Assembly: GCA_025267735.1 (NCBI GenBank)
Contig: CM046299.1
Span: 17,134,232-17,198,231, forward strand
Length of the DNA: 64,000 nucleotides
From: Mactra quadrangularis
Taxonomy: Eukaryota; Mollusca; Bivalvia; Venerida; Mactridae
Direction: 5' to 3'
Shown piece after piece: positions 44,701 through 56,604 of this stretch; the first letter of the stretch is position 1; each line of letters begins with the position of its first letter. Made by a program: the position numbers and the translations under genes. Under the pieces are notes generated by a model. The model saw only the letters and a program-made list of their open reading frames with translations, did not search any database and was not told the origin of the DNA.

Positions 44701-47700
44701 TTTGCATTTCAAAGTGAAAGTGGATCGGAAACGAAAGTAAAATTTTGTTGTCAATACTTGAAACAATAGTTTTGGTCACAGTATGTTGAAGGTGAATACT
44801 TGTTATAGAAAAAACTGCTTCAAATTACATAATTATGCTCTATAATTATTTTGAACATATGCATACAAATGAATATAGTGTGCCTTTAAAAAGTACCCCA
44901 CTTTTTTTGAGGCATGGACATTTTGTCAAACTAAACTGTGTCTCTAATGCAAGTTATATTCTGAAATCTTCATGTTTGTAAAACAGTTTTCAAGTCTACT
45001 GTTGATGAATATATCTTCATATAGTTGCTTTAATCAAAGAACATGGGCTGAAAAATGTATTAATGTTTTACAAAATATTTGATTAGTCTAACATGTGTTC
45101 AAGCTAAAGTATTTGCTATTTTGACACTCACATTTTATTGGCTGGCGAACTAAAGTTCGGCCAAATTCACCCTAGTTCTGTACTAAATTTAGATACTTGC
45201 GTGTGTTGCATTGCAATACATTTTGCTTACATTTTTTTTTTCTGGCGCCTGTTTATCATTGGCACACCATGTTGCCCTTAACCTTGGTGCAATCGAAGCT
45301 ATAGGCATGAAAAACTCTTCATTACATTTCTATGTTTTATATTTTCAGGTTTGCTCTTGGTCTACTGTCATATGGTATACAATATGGAATACAAGCAATG
45401 TCGGGAAATTTCTTTATGAATTTATTCTTATTTAGTGTTATCATTGTTCCAGCAACATTTATTGCTATTGCCCTGTGTTCTTGGTAAGTGAAAATGTGAA
45501 TGATACCACCACAAGCTCTTGAGGGTCATAAACCAATATTAAGATATATCATGTATTTCATTGATGCCGTGGCCTAACTAATTCTATTCTCAAACATTTT
45601 CTCAACAAATGAATATGCTAAAACCAATGTCATTCTCAAGTGAAATAAAGTCCTGGTAAAGAGTATTGGTTCAACGGATTGGATTTTTTCATTTTCATTT
45701 ACAGCTCGTTCCGATTAAAAGTGGAAGCCCTTAAGGATTTTGATATTTTTTTTGGTTGTGGTGTTCCTTTTATAACACAAGTTTAAAAATCTAAAATATC
45801 CCCCTCTTTGCGTTTTGGCTGTATGGTTGATTTGTGATTGCTCCTGATATGTTCACTTTCACTTTTTTTACAAACCGAAATAAAATTTGAATGCTGTGTT
45901 TCAGGATTGGACGACGTAGGACAGTGATACTATCATATCTTGTAGCGTTTACAGGATGTCTAGTTGTTGGCATCGTACAAACTATAGGTAAGACAATAAA
46001 CAGTTTGCTTTTTCACGGTTTTATACTTTTTGCTAACAACCTGGAAAACTGCATCTTTTCAATGCGCTACAATGACAAGTCGTCGTCCTTTTTTGAATAA
46101 GAAATACGTTAGTAGGTTTTACAGGGTGTTTGCAAAGTATAAAATTGGCGTTGGAGAAGAGATAAGCTTTTATGTAATGTATTCATCGGTAAATCGGAGG
46201 GGATTAGTAAATAATACCTTAGTATAAGGTATTTTGTTGTCGTATTTAAGATATGTAGTGTGAATTCTTACTGCAACATGTATTGTGTATTGTTTTTAGT
46301 TTGTCTGCTTGCTATCGTTTATTTTACTTTTTCATTTAATATGTATGTGGACCATTTTGATAATTGACGTGTTTTTGTTAAATATGTTATCTACTATAAA
46401 TAAAGATACTTAATTGCTTACTAAATGTATTACAGAAACAGATTTACGAGATTCATTAACCAATGGTTTTGCTATGTTTGCAAGTCTTGGTATTGGTTGT
46501 GCTTGGGGACCTGTACAACTTGTGACTTTGGAATTGTATCCTACTGTTGTCAGGTATGTTCAATACAGGTACATGTATATCAAATCATAAATGATTGTTA
46601 CCTTACACAAAATATTTAAAATGAGCCTATATGTTTTAATCATAGCCTTAAACTGGTATGGTATTATTAAAACTGTTATTGGCATTTGTAAATGAATGGT
46701 TTAACTTGTTCTAAATCGAGCAAGAAACATGTTCGTGCATTTGATTGTTTGTATTACTAAAACAAGAAACGACATGTATGCCATTTCCCAAACTAACTAA
46801 ACCAAGTATTGAATAATGCCCTGTGTTCCAAACTACATGCGTTATGATGTGTGTTTTACAGAAATATTGGCTATGGGTATCTTAATACACTTGCAAGAGT
46901 TGGAGCTGTGATAGGACCACAACTTGCCTATTTAGTAAGTATATTTGTGTTTTGTTCGTATATAATTGCTTTATTATTAAAACAGTACGAAGCAACAATA
47001 CTGACTTTTAGTACTTTGATATAAAATAACAATTTCTTACTGTCTATATGTTTTAGTTATGGCGGAATGTCGCCATTGAATATGATTATCACAATATAGT
47101 TATTTTTGAGTTGTAATTCGTGATGATGTAATTATAGAGAAAATATTTTAATATGGTAATTGCACAACAGAAACCTCTACGACGCGCCTGGATTTGGAAT
47201 CTTGTGTCCCTAAGGGGATACGGGTTCGAATTTCAACCGGGGAAGTTATACCCTTCCATGAAAATTTGATAATAATGTCAATTAATATCCTCCATTAATA
47301 AGATATATGGAGAAGTTTCCGGCCTTGTGGAAGAGTAGGTGAGTACTGGTTATAGACAAGTGTCCAGGAAAGCTAAGTTAGGTGCGCTGGACGCCTTGAA
47401 ATGACCTTAATTGTGTTGACACGGCGTTAAACCCAATAAAAAAACAACAACAAAAAATCTTAAAAAGACCTTTTAGTCGAAACAATACCATTGCCTAAAA
47501 TCAATTTGGTGATAGTTTCAAAGCAACACATTTACATGTTTACCATTGGGTTGTATCTGTGAAGTATACATCGATATATCACTGTTTTGAAATATTGGGA
47601 TATCATCTTGTTATTTATATAAGACATACATTTTTAAGTCAAATATAATTTTTTTATTACAGAACACAAGAGTACCTGGTATAATGTATTTTATATGTGC

Positions 47701-47821
47701 TGGTGTAGGGCTATGTTGTATTATAGGAACATTACTATTACCAGAGACTAAAGGTGTGGCATTAGAAGATAAAATAATAACTAATAAAATCAATGACCAA
47801 TCTGATAATAATGTGGTGTGA
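41772..47821 (+). CDS. SLC22-type organic ion transporter, copy B, 9 exons
   Basis: Exons: 41772-42170, 42694-42910, 43281-43485, 44068-44298, 45349-45483, 45905-45987, 46436-46553, 46862-46934, 47663-47821; 539 residues. Inverted paralogue of copy A: exons 2-9 have exactly the same lengths, and exon 1 is four codons longer. Motifs: outer loop with NST, NES, NAT, NIS and NGT; SGQLADSFGRK (162-172), PESFRW (277-282), IGRRR (397-401) and PETKG (514-518). Substrate cannot be read from sequence. The outer loop of exon 1 and the helices of exon 6 differ most from A. It ends in NVV, so the PDZ ligand of A is not kept. An ATG two codons downstream (41778) is an alternative start. Confidence 0.9.
47170..47455 (+). 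repeat. SINE family B-like copy in SLC22 copy B intron 8
   Basis: Head with GATACGGGTTCGAATTTCAA (box B), body GGTGAGTACTGGTTATAGAC and AGTGTCCAGGAAAGC, tail GTTGACACGGCGTTAAACCC and A-rich end. No counterpart exists in intron 8 of copy A, so it inserted after the duplication or was lost from A. Confidence 0.75.
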
Positions 47822-48274
47822 ATTGAATTGTGGATTGATAAATATGATAGATTGTCGCCGTTGATTTTACTAGACAAGTATTCTCCATATATTGTAAGTT
47901 CTGTGTAATCAATATTCAAATACGCTTTAGCATTTTGTTGACAATGTTTATTTTTCAAGGATATTTTTTGTAATTATTTTTATTTGCATCTAGAATACAA
48001 TAGTTAACAAACAGTTTATAACATATTGACAAGAAACATGTACATAAATGTTATATATATATATATATACATTGTATATAAGATATAGAAACATAACAGT
48101 GTCAATACAGCTTTAAAATATACAAAACTGAATCCAAAATTTACTGTCGTGGATAGCAAACAAACACATATCTAATATTATATAGGACAACCATGTCTTT
48201 ACACAATAATTTCAAAGATATTTTTATCAATATTACAAATGCTATTCTGGATAGTATCCAATGATGTTTTGTAA

Positions 48275-48280
48275 AATAAA
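48275..48280 (+). terminator. Candidate poly(A) signal for SLC22 copy B
   Basis: AATAAA 454 bp after the stop codon. Several other A/T-rich matches occur nearby, so assignment is tentative. Confidence 0.3.
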
Positions 48281-49988
48281 GTTAATGTTCAACCCATGCC
48301 CTTGCTTTGGTTTATTAGCTAAATAAATCCTACCATTACTGAAAGTCCATTAATATACTTATCAATTAACTTATTTCTATTAAAATATGAATGTTCAGTT
48401 TATCCATGACTGATTATGTCACATGATTGTTCTTTATGTATGACATGATGCAATATTAGCATGCATCCAGCTATATTTGTTATACATATGTCGGCAGGAA
48501 ACTACGAGTACCATTTGTGTCCAAAAATTCTAAACACTACACATGTATAATGAATTTTGACTGAAGTCTGACCATGAAGTACGTCGATCATTGTTGGTGC
48601 AACATTTTTGAAAACTATTAAAGAGATCAACTTAAAACTTTTCAGTGGTCAACATTACCATTGGAGATCAAATACCCTGTTAAATAATTAGTATGGATAA
48701 TAACCGAGCTATGGCGTTGTTATTTTTGAATAGATCCTCTTGAAAATTAACATATATCTACGGGTTTCTATAAGCCCCAGACCTAACTTGTATTTGACAG
48801 AATAATGGTCTTTATAATTAGAAAGGATCTCATTAAGAAATTCTGCATGCAAATTGGAAATACAAACCTTAAAACTTCTCTTAATAGACAAGCAAACTAG
48901 TTTGATATTAATTACACGAGCACCAGAATAATCGAGAGTATAATTCGTGAACTGCTCTTGCTTCACCAATCTGTACGCACTGAATTTGAATGATCTGTTC
49001 AGACTACACTTTGCCGGCCTCCGTACTCTTACCCCTTGTCAACATATGATCCATCCTCCTGGGTGAAACAATCATGTATCAAACTATTATTAATATACTC
49101 AGAGGCCTGCGCTGGTAATTGTGATACACTGATTTTTTATTTGAATGATAAGTGGTTTAGAGTCAAACGTTTTGAACGCTACTTTCAAATTTTAGCAGTG
49201 GTTCATTGGTAAAAAGCATAATGAAAAGACGAGTCCTAAAACCACAAAGTGTTTCATTTCCAGGCCAAATTATGACTCACCAAGCTAAAATAGTATAGGT
49301 TTTGATGATTAAACAAGGGAAACAACTCAGTATTAGTTTTAGAATGCAATAGTTCACTCCCTTATCTTAAATTGTTAGTAACCTGGATCGTCATTCTAGT
49401 TGAGCTGCTTAGAGAAGTTCTCCATCGTTCTAAACGTGAACAATTGCTTGCTTGCGATCCTCGCCTTAAGTGAAAATTTGCATAGATTTCGAGTGTAAGG
49501 GAAGCTGCTCACCATTCTATAATAAATTAATATGCACAATAAATGATACAGAACTCTGCAGAATAAGTAAGAATGAGCTCATCGGATAATCGGGAGGTAA
49601 GGAATTCGCCCTTTGCCTTTCGCGGCTAGCTCCGACCAATCTGATAAAGCTGTGTGGTAAGCACTGACCTATATGCTACTATCACCCTACTTGAAAGAAA
49701 CTAACTGCTGCAAACATATGAGTTATTAGCATATGTTGACATTTATATAGTTAATACGTTTTATTATCCCTATGACCTTGAAAAAATAATCTATATTATT
49801 ATACAAAATATACCTACCCCAAGCAAATTTTATAGCCTTTTAAACAATGCTAAAATGCCCCCAATGAACAAACGTTATTAGTAGGGGGTAAATCTAAACG
49901 ACCAAACCATTAGAAAGTATAAATTATTCCAATCTTTATTAACAACTGATGTAGGAATTATTAGTTCTATTATTGACACATAACTAGA
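48281..49988. other. Intergenic sequence, nothing recognised
   Basis: No exon with matching splice sites and no repeat shared with the rest of the window. GC content rises slightly around 49000-49060 and 49590-49650 without a coding frame. Confidence 0.4.
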
Positions 49989-50289
49989 CATGGGCGGATC
50001 CAGCAGGGGGGTCAGGGGTCCGCCCCCTAGAATTTGGAAAATGTACATGTCCATTAGTGTATTTCTTGCTTGTAAGTCATTTTTAAGTAGTATGAAGCAA
50101 TTTTTCTCGGTGCTTAACATAGATTTAATGGTTATGTAGCTTTTATTTTCAATATGTTGTATTTTTTCTGCAAAATGTGTATAATGTGGTTGTGGTTCGA
50201 GGTTCGGACCCCCTAGAAAAGTTCGGACCCCCCCCCCCTAGAAAAGTTCGGACCCCCCCCCCTAGAAAAAAATCCTTGATCCGCCCCTG
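49989..50289 (-). mobile_element. hAT-like non-autonomous element (GGGCGGATC family), copy 2
   Basis: Ends CATGGGCGGATCCAGC and GATCCGCCCCTG. The interior is the reverse complement of 11411-11720, including GTATGAAGCAATTTTTCTCG and three AGAAAAGTTCGGACCCCC-type units near the right end. No certain target duplication is visible. Confidence 0.65.
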
Positions 50290-50386
50290 CTGGACTACCG
50301 TAAAGGTAAAGTTTACAATGTTTGATATATTAGACGTACCAACGTATCAAAATAAATATAAATAAAAGGGCAAAGGTTCTACTACA

Positions 50387-50605
50387 AGAAGTGGCAGTAG
50401 TTTAGTGGTAGGGTGTATGTTTAGCGGTCAAGAGGTCCATGGTTTGAACCCCACTAGGTGCACTGCTAATTTTCTTGGGCAAGGCATTAATCTTCGATTG
50501 CTTCACTCCACTAAGATGTAAATGGGTTCCTGCAAGAATGGCATCATTCCGTTGCGCCAAAATTTCATTTGCACTAAGCGGAATAAAAGACTCCCTATGG
50601 ACATT
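50387..50605 (+). repeat. SINE family D, best-preserved copy
   Basis: tRNA-like head GTAGTTTAGTGGTAGGGTG (box A) and CCATGGTTTGAACCCCAC (box B), then CTTGGGCAAGGCATTAATCT, TTGCTTCACTCCACTAAGAT and GTAAATGGGTTCCTGC. The order is that of mollusc and vertebrate SINEs with a conserved central domain, but the domain type is not assigned here. Confidence 0.75.
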
Positions 50606-52080
50606 GATAGATGCATATTTTTAGTAGCCAGATTACCGTGAATAATTGCTGTTAAGTCTTTTAACGTTAGAAACATGCCACTTAGACTATAAAATGCAAT
50701 TATATTTTACATGTACAGTAAACAATCGTGAACAACACCCACTGGAAGGGACTAAGTGGTGTTTCTGTTCAGAGGTTGTGGCTGTTCAGAAGTTTAATTC
50801 AATATAAACTATGCCTAAGGGAAATATCAAAAGCTGTTGTTGTGCTGAGGGATTTGTTCTTTAGAGGGCCCCTCTGCAGAGGTTATAATGTACATGTAGC
50901 ACTACTAACGGTTCCTTGATCCATTTTTCTTATATGTGTTATTTGGTTATGCATGAATCAATAAACAAATTTAGTTGTGTCGTCGCATTTTATATTCAGT
51001 GCGAAACGAATATCGTAATACTTGATAAATGTAGTGTCTCCACCGCTAGACAGGGACCTCACATACAGTTCAGTGTCTTTACAAATTTTGTCGATGGTTG
51101 ATGTGAAATGTAATGCGATATTAGCCATGCTTTCCACACCTAATGACCTTAATATTGTCCCAAAATACGAGTAAAAGTTAATACATTAACTGCAAGTACA
51201 TGTAGTTCATATTTTGTTTAATTGGCCTTAAAACCCAATTCTTTGTTAAATAAATGACGTTAAGGGGCAAAGTACTTATGTACTTGATTTATTGAATATG
51301 TCAGACAAAACTTAATTAAATCATAACATTATCAATGCAGAACGTACGGTAATACTGGTTTTAAATAAACTGCTAAGTAGGCAGATTTTCTCAGATAAGC
51401 GTCGATACAGAGTGTAGCTTAGTGCTTCAATCAAGCGTCAAGTGTCGTAAAATCAAAAATAATAATTCAAAAACTAGTTGGTGAATCCCCGTATACGTTT
51501 AACACAATGACCTATACAATCACAATATAAAGTTATCATATTATATTGCTATTAAACTAAGTTTTCAAAAGTGCATTTTACGAATGAGTCACTTTAAACC
51601 GCAATTAGTCATACGGTAGTTTTTAGTCTCATTTTGCTCGACTTTATCTTTGTATTAAATTTGTGATCTTGTTTTCCACCAAAGGTGAACGTAGTCTCCT
51701 TTTTTTCAAACCTAGCATCGCCATATTTGGACATACAAACTGTTAGAAAAGCATAACCTTTGTTTTCTAAAGTCTTTGATAAGATATGGGTTTGGCGCTT
51801 ACATAAATAACACACCTTTTACTGACGCGGCCTTGGCTTATATGTAAATCTTTATTATTGATTTTGCAACAAAAATTCATTATTTTGGTTCATTGAAAAA
51901 TAATCAATGAAATAAACAATAGAATCTCATTTGATTAATTGGTCATTCATCATTAATTACAAAGTATTGTGATGACCATATTTTCATCGTACCACAGAAA
52001 AACATTTATGTAAAGAAAATGTTATTATCATTTAAGATAATACTTTTATGTTATTTCTACTAAACTTGACTTTTCTTACA
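50606..52080. other. Intergenic sequence, nothing recognised
   Basis: AT-rich with short, unrelated frames on both strands. No repeat from the other families identified. Confidence 0.4.
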
Positions 52081-52090
52081 TCACTTACCA

Positions 52091-52254
52091 TCATAATCGT
52101 TATCATTATCACAACCACCATCACCATCACCATCCTCCTCCTCCTCCTCCTCATCATCATCATCCTTATCATCTTCATCACCACCACCACCACCATGACC
52201 ACCATGACCAACACCACCATCATCATCATAATAATCAGCACCACCATCATCATC

Positions 52255-52288
<34 letters not shown>

Positions 52289-52295
52289 TCATCAT

Positions 52296-52326
<31 letters not shown>

Positions 52327-52670
52327 GTCGTCATCATCATCATCATCACTATCATCACTATCATCATCATCATCATCATCATCATCAACACCACCACCAC
52401 CACCTTCATCATCATCACCATCATTATCATCATCACTATATTTACCCTCCGCATCCTCCTCCTCATCATCATCACCACCAACAACACTATCATCGTCAAT
52501 ATCATCATCACCACCATTACTCTCATCATCATCATCACCACCACCATCACTATCATAATCATCATCATCATCATCACCACTACCACCACCACAACCATCA
52601 TCATCATCATCACAATCATCATCACTACTAATTATAACCATCATCATCATCATCATTCCAATCATTATCA
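52091..52670. repeat. Imperfect (ATC)n/(ACC)n trinucleotide tract
   Basis: About 580 bp made almost wholly of CAT/CAC/CCT triplets. Because the period is three, long frames stay open on both strands (poly-Met/Val, poly-Ile/Thr, poly-Asp/Gly), but these are by-products and carry no start context or splice sites that suggest a gene. Confidence 0.9.
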
Positions 52671-52912
52671 ATCATCGTTAAAAAACCTATCACTGTCATA
52701 CTTGGCATCATCATCATCACTAATTACATCATCAGTATCGACATGATAGCGAAATAACAATACCATTATAATTATTATCACCACAGTCAAAACTGATATA
52801 ATCCACCTTTTCATTATTAAATTTTATGTTTATAATTTTGCCAACTTATGTCCTTAGTTGGCTAATAGGTTTGTAGCAATCATAATATTCATTGAACTTT
52901 CTGTGTTCAGTG

Positions 52913-53020
52913 TTACACACAATAAACCCCGCAGTTTTAAATACCCGATTATCGATATTATGCGCAAACATACTGTAGTGAGTATCTAAGTCGGCGGGTT
53001 TAATGTATGCACCACAGGCA
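52913..53020. mobile_element. Small TIR element (ATAAACCC family), copy 3
   Basis: Left CACAATAAACCCCGCAGTTT then TAAATACCC; right GAGTATCTAAGTCGGCGGGT then TTAATGTATGCA. Matches the ends of the copies at 6734, 7186 and 61562. Confidence 0.6.
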
Positions 53021-53150
53021 TGTAAATAAAACATATCGGTACATCTTTGACATTTGAAATAATGATAATAATTAGTGGTGACAATTTGATATCATATCAT
53101 CTGGCAACTGTCAATAAATTGATCAATGTGCAGGATTGAACTTGTACATG

Positions 53151-53228
53151 TCGAGGGTTGCCCGCAAGACTGTAGTAACTCGCTCTATTACTATATGCAC
53201 TAACTTTAGTCTTGTGGGCAACCCTCGA
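53151..53228. repeat. 78-bp hairpin with 21-bp arms
   Basis: TCGAGGGTTGCCCGCAAGAC T at 53151-53171 and AGTCTTGTGGGCAACCCTCG A at 53208-53228 are reverse complements with one mismatch, separated by a 36-base loop. Either a tiny TIR element or a structured-RNA candidate; no other copy was seen. Confidence 0.65.
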
Positions 53229-53595
53229 TGTTTAGTTTCTTAAGCATAGTGGTGTAACTTGGGTTAGAAATAGTACTAATGTTACCTGCTTTGTACCCGG
53301 ATGTACTGTATATCTAGGATGTACTTCGTCTGAGGAGCCTGTCCCAGATAACAATCAGAATTATACTTTACATACAAAACTATATTTTACCTGTTTGCTC
53401 ATCACTTCGTGACTATTTATGTTGCGGTTAGACAACAGTGGCATGCTTTCAGTATAATATTGCACCTGTATAGTCCAAAATGATTTTGTACATGCGTGAT
53501 CGAAAATTATTAATCACACCTTAAGAATTCATAAAATCTTTGATAGCCTTATAAGACTTAGTGCTTTACAAAATGAAACTTTTGTTTGTTTTTGT

Positions 53596-53868
53596 TTTTT
53601 GTTGGGTTTAACGCCGTAGCAACACAATGGTCATATAACGGCGGTCAGTCAAACTACTCACTCCTCCTGGAAAGGTTAAATCTCTGGATTAAGCTGTTAA
53701 CCAACTACTAAGCACATACTTTCGTCAGTGACTGACAACTGCCCCACATAATTAAAAATCATTGGTAGGAGGGAGAATGACCGTAGAAATAATTTCCTGA
53801 CCAAGATTCCGGGAATCGAACCCACGATCCCTCGATCAGCTATCAAATGAGCTAGACGGGCAGCTTAT
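53596..53868 (-). repeat. SINE family A, full-length copy, reverse orientation
   Basis: Starts (on + strand) TTGTTGGGTTTAACGCCGTA GC, then TCTCTGGATTAAGCTGTTAA, CAGTGACTGACAACTGCC, and ends in GGGAATCGAACCCACGATCC (box B) and TGAGCTAGACGGGC (box A), all reversed. One of the better-preserved copies. Confidence 0.85.
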
Positions 53869-54050
53869 CTATTGTTTTATATCATTAACTGGTATCATTA
53901 CGTCCATATAATTTTGTTTATATATCGTATTCAACATGAGGTGCCACATGCCTGAAATTGTTTATGGACCTGAATCATCGTATTATTAAATTAACTTGGC
54001 TGATCGTTTATGGGTTGACCCATTTTGGCAACCAACACCCTCTCTGTATA

Positions 54051-54225
54051 ATGGTTCGTTTACCTGGCCATTCAGGTTCAAGTTTCAGTCGCCGGAGATT
54101 TGACCAATTCTTCAAATTAATGTAAAATCTATATATCTACCACAGATTAGTTAGCACTTCGTAGAGAAAGGTGAGTAGGTAAATCAGTATTGGTTAGAAT
54201 ATAAAATGAAAAAAAGTTAATTTGA
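54051..54225 (+). repeat. Degraded SINE (family B-like)
   Basis: A box-B-like CAGGTTCAAGTTTCAGTCGC is followed by TATATATCTACCAC and AAGGTGAGTAGGTAAATCAG TATTGGTTA, echoing the body of the copy at 47170. Low confidence because of decay. Confidence 0.4.
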
Positions 54226-54636
54226 ATATTTTGCCGGCGAAAATATATTGAAAGTGGCCACCGGTACAAAACACATGATCTTCTTCCAATTGTTAACATA
54301 GAGTACTATTTACACTATAAGAAGGAAAAAAGTTTGTCTGGCGTATGTAAAAATGGCGCAAAACACAAACTAGCAAACAGTCACTATAGGAATAGTTCGT
54401 TTAATCTCAACTGTCAATACATGAATAATTTCACGGTGAATGCGTTTGTTAAAATTATTGTCGTAATACATCCATGAGTTTCCGAGTAAAGTTGTTTTGC
54501 CGTATATGATATGTTTTAGTCAAGATATTTTTGATAACAATTAGGCCGCCAGTACAAAAACAATGCATTCAGTCACAAATTATTCAAGCTTTGACATTTG
54601 AGAAAAACGGACTATATCTTTATTACATTGACATGT

Positions 54637-54840
54637 CACAAAGAGCGCTTAGGGATAAAGAGGTTTCGAGTTCGAACCTCACTGCTATTTTCGTTGAGTA
54701 AGAGATTTGCTTTCATTTATGCCGCTTCACCCAGGTGTAAATGGGTACTCTGAGGGATCACCTGCCTGAAGGTGGTTTCAATGATCAGGGGTTATCGTAC
54801 AAAGATGTAAAGTCGGCTACTGCACTTTAACTTTTTTTAA
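54637..54840 (+). repeat. SINE family D copy
   Basis: Head GCGCTTAGGGATAAAGAGGT and GAGTTCGAACCTCACTGC (box B), then CGTTGAGTAAGAGATTTGCT, CCGCTTCACCCAGGTGTAAA and TGGGTACTCTGAGGGATCAC. The tail reads AGTCGGCTACTGCACTTTAA. Confidence 0.65.
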
Positions 54841-55843
54841 CTTCAGCTTTTTAACTTTTTTCATAGATTATAGATTATATTGGCCTTGATATCTTGTCAG
54901 AAACGGAAGATGTACATCAGCTATACGTCAATTTGTTATAAAGTGATGATTAACTATCTCTCTTAAAATCTGAATAATGACGATAATATATCACATGGTA
55001 AAACTTTGTGGTTAGTTATACAGATATTTGAATCTTTTAACAGATTGGTCTCTGACTCATAATTTTGGGTCATATTAGGGGGATTTTCATTTTCATTGGA
55101 GCGCATTAAAACTGCCGCACGTGCAGTTTAATACTCAGACGCGCGCGCTTTTTAAGAGATAAAAATAATTTATGTTCACGACAATTTTCTTTAAGATAAT
55201 TATATCATTAAATTTCAATTTGTGTTTAAGCTACCTATTTGAGTTTTAACCAAGCATATAAAATATATACATTAAGCCTCAATGAATATTAGTAACATTT
55301 TGACGGGCTTGGTTGAAAACTGTTGTTATTTTAAAACGCATTTGCAAGATTTTGATATGACTATATCGTCTTACAGTTTTGTTACGCACGTCCTGTCTGT
55401 ACAAAGATATAGGTTCACTTAGTATGTCTTATTTAATTTTGCATGATAACTAAACACACATGGCACATTCATTAGCACATGCATGTTAATGCAATATTAC
55501 GTTTCTTGCCACGGCCTCTTGCACGTATTCTCTGTGGCCAACAGGTGCTTACTGGAGGTACATGCGTATTGACCTGGCTACGAGTATTGAATGTCAATAT
55601 ATATTTAGCATATTCAGCCAATTTTGTTTTACTGACAACAGTTTGTATATGCATATGATTAAGTCTGTTTTGCATGCAATCTTATACTTGGCTCAGCAGT
55701 CATACTCAAACAAAATTTAAACGTTAAAATATCTTTATTTCGTTTTGCAACATAAACTTAATATGTAATTGTGTTTATATTAGTATTGTGTTCAATTGTA
55801 TTGCTAAAAATGTATTGTTCCTTCAATGCAGTAAAGTCATCTT

Positions 55844-56052
55844 ATGCTATGCTATGCTATGCTATGCTATGCTATGCTATGCTATGCTATGCTATGCTAT
55901 GCTATGCTATGCTATGCTATGTTATGTTATGTTATGTTATGTTATGTTATGTTATGTTATGTTATGTTATGTTATGTTATGTTATGTTATGTTGTTATGT
56001 TACGTTACGTTACGTTTCGTTACGTTATGTTATGTTATGTTATGTTATGTTA
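55844..56052. repeat. Pentanucleotide array with block-wise variants
   Basis: About 42 tandem 5-bp units: a block of ATGCT, an abrupt change to a block of ATGTT at about 55920, a single TTGTT slip near 55993, a short block of TACGT/TTCGT, and ATGTT again. The open frames across it (MLCYA/MLCYV repeats) are by-products of a 5-bp period that returns to frame every 15 bp. Confidence 0.95.
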
Positions 56053-56171
56053 ATTTTTATGTATAGATAAATATCATGTCTCCAATTATTATATTACTAG
56101 ACTTTGCAACATAACATTATTGACAGTAGACAATAAAGATGTAAACACCAAAACTTCAGTAACATATTTTT

Positions 56172-56177
56172 TTTATT
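56172..56177 (-). terminator. Candidate poly(A) signal for the ETS gene
   Basis: TTTATT on the plus strand, AATAAA on the minus strand, 428 bp after the ETS stop codon and just beyond the pentanucleotide array. Confidence 0.35.
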
Positions 56178-56604
56178 AAAAAATATTATACAAATGCAAA
56201 ACAACAAAATGGTTTTGTAACAAACCGTGAATAAAATAATTATAAATGATAAATGTGTGACAAATGAACACAAATATTAACATCATTATGACAGAAACAA
56301 GAAAGATCACAGTTTCTATTTGCAATGGCACTAAACTGTTCAATTACTATATACCACAGCGTCCTTAGTTACCAAAAAGATAAAGAACACCGTTTCCATG
56401 GAATGTTTGAATTCGTCATCACCTACCTATCCCTTTGATATGTGAGTCAAAACAGTAAAAAACTGAAACATTGACTTCAGCTTGACATGCTTGATAGAGA
56501 AACCAGCTTTTCTGCACTTGTGCGCGAACACTGGACACATAACGCCAATAATCTTGAGCTTTTTTAAACATAGTTAAAATAGTTTTCAATTTCATTTCAA
56601 TAAT

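Noticed and set aside
52032..52746. Frames of about 196-232 codons on both strands (poly-Met/Val, poly-Ile/Thr, poly-Asp/Gly)
   Set aside because: They are produced by the period-three (ATC)n tract and exist in several frames at once; no domain, start context or splice sites.
55771..56070. Overlapping frames reading MLCYA/MLCYV repeats
   Set aside because: By-product of the 5-bp array; three overlapping frames read the same peptide, which is what a pure repeat gives.
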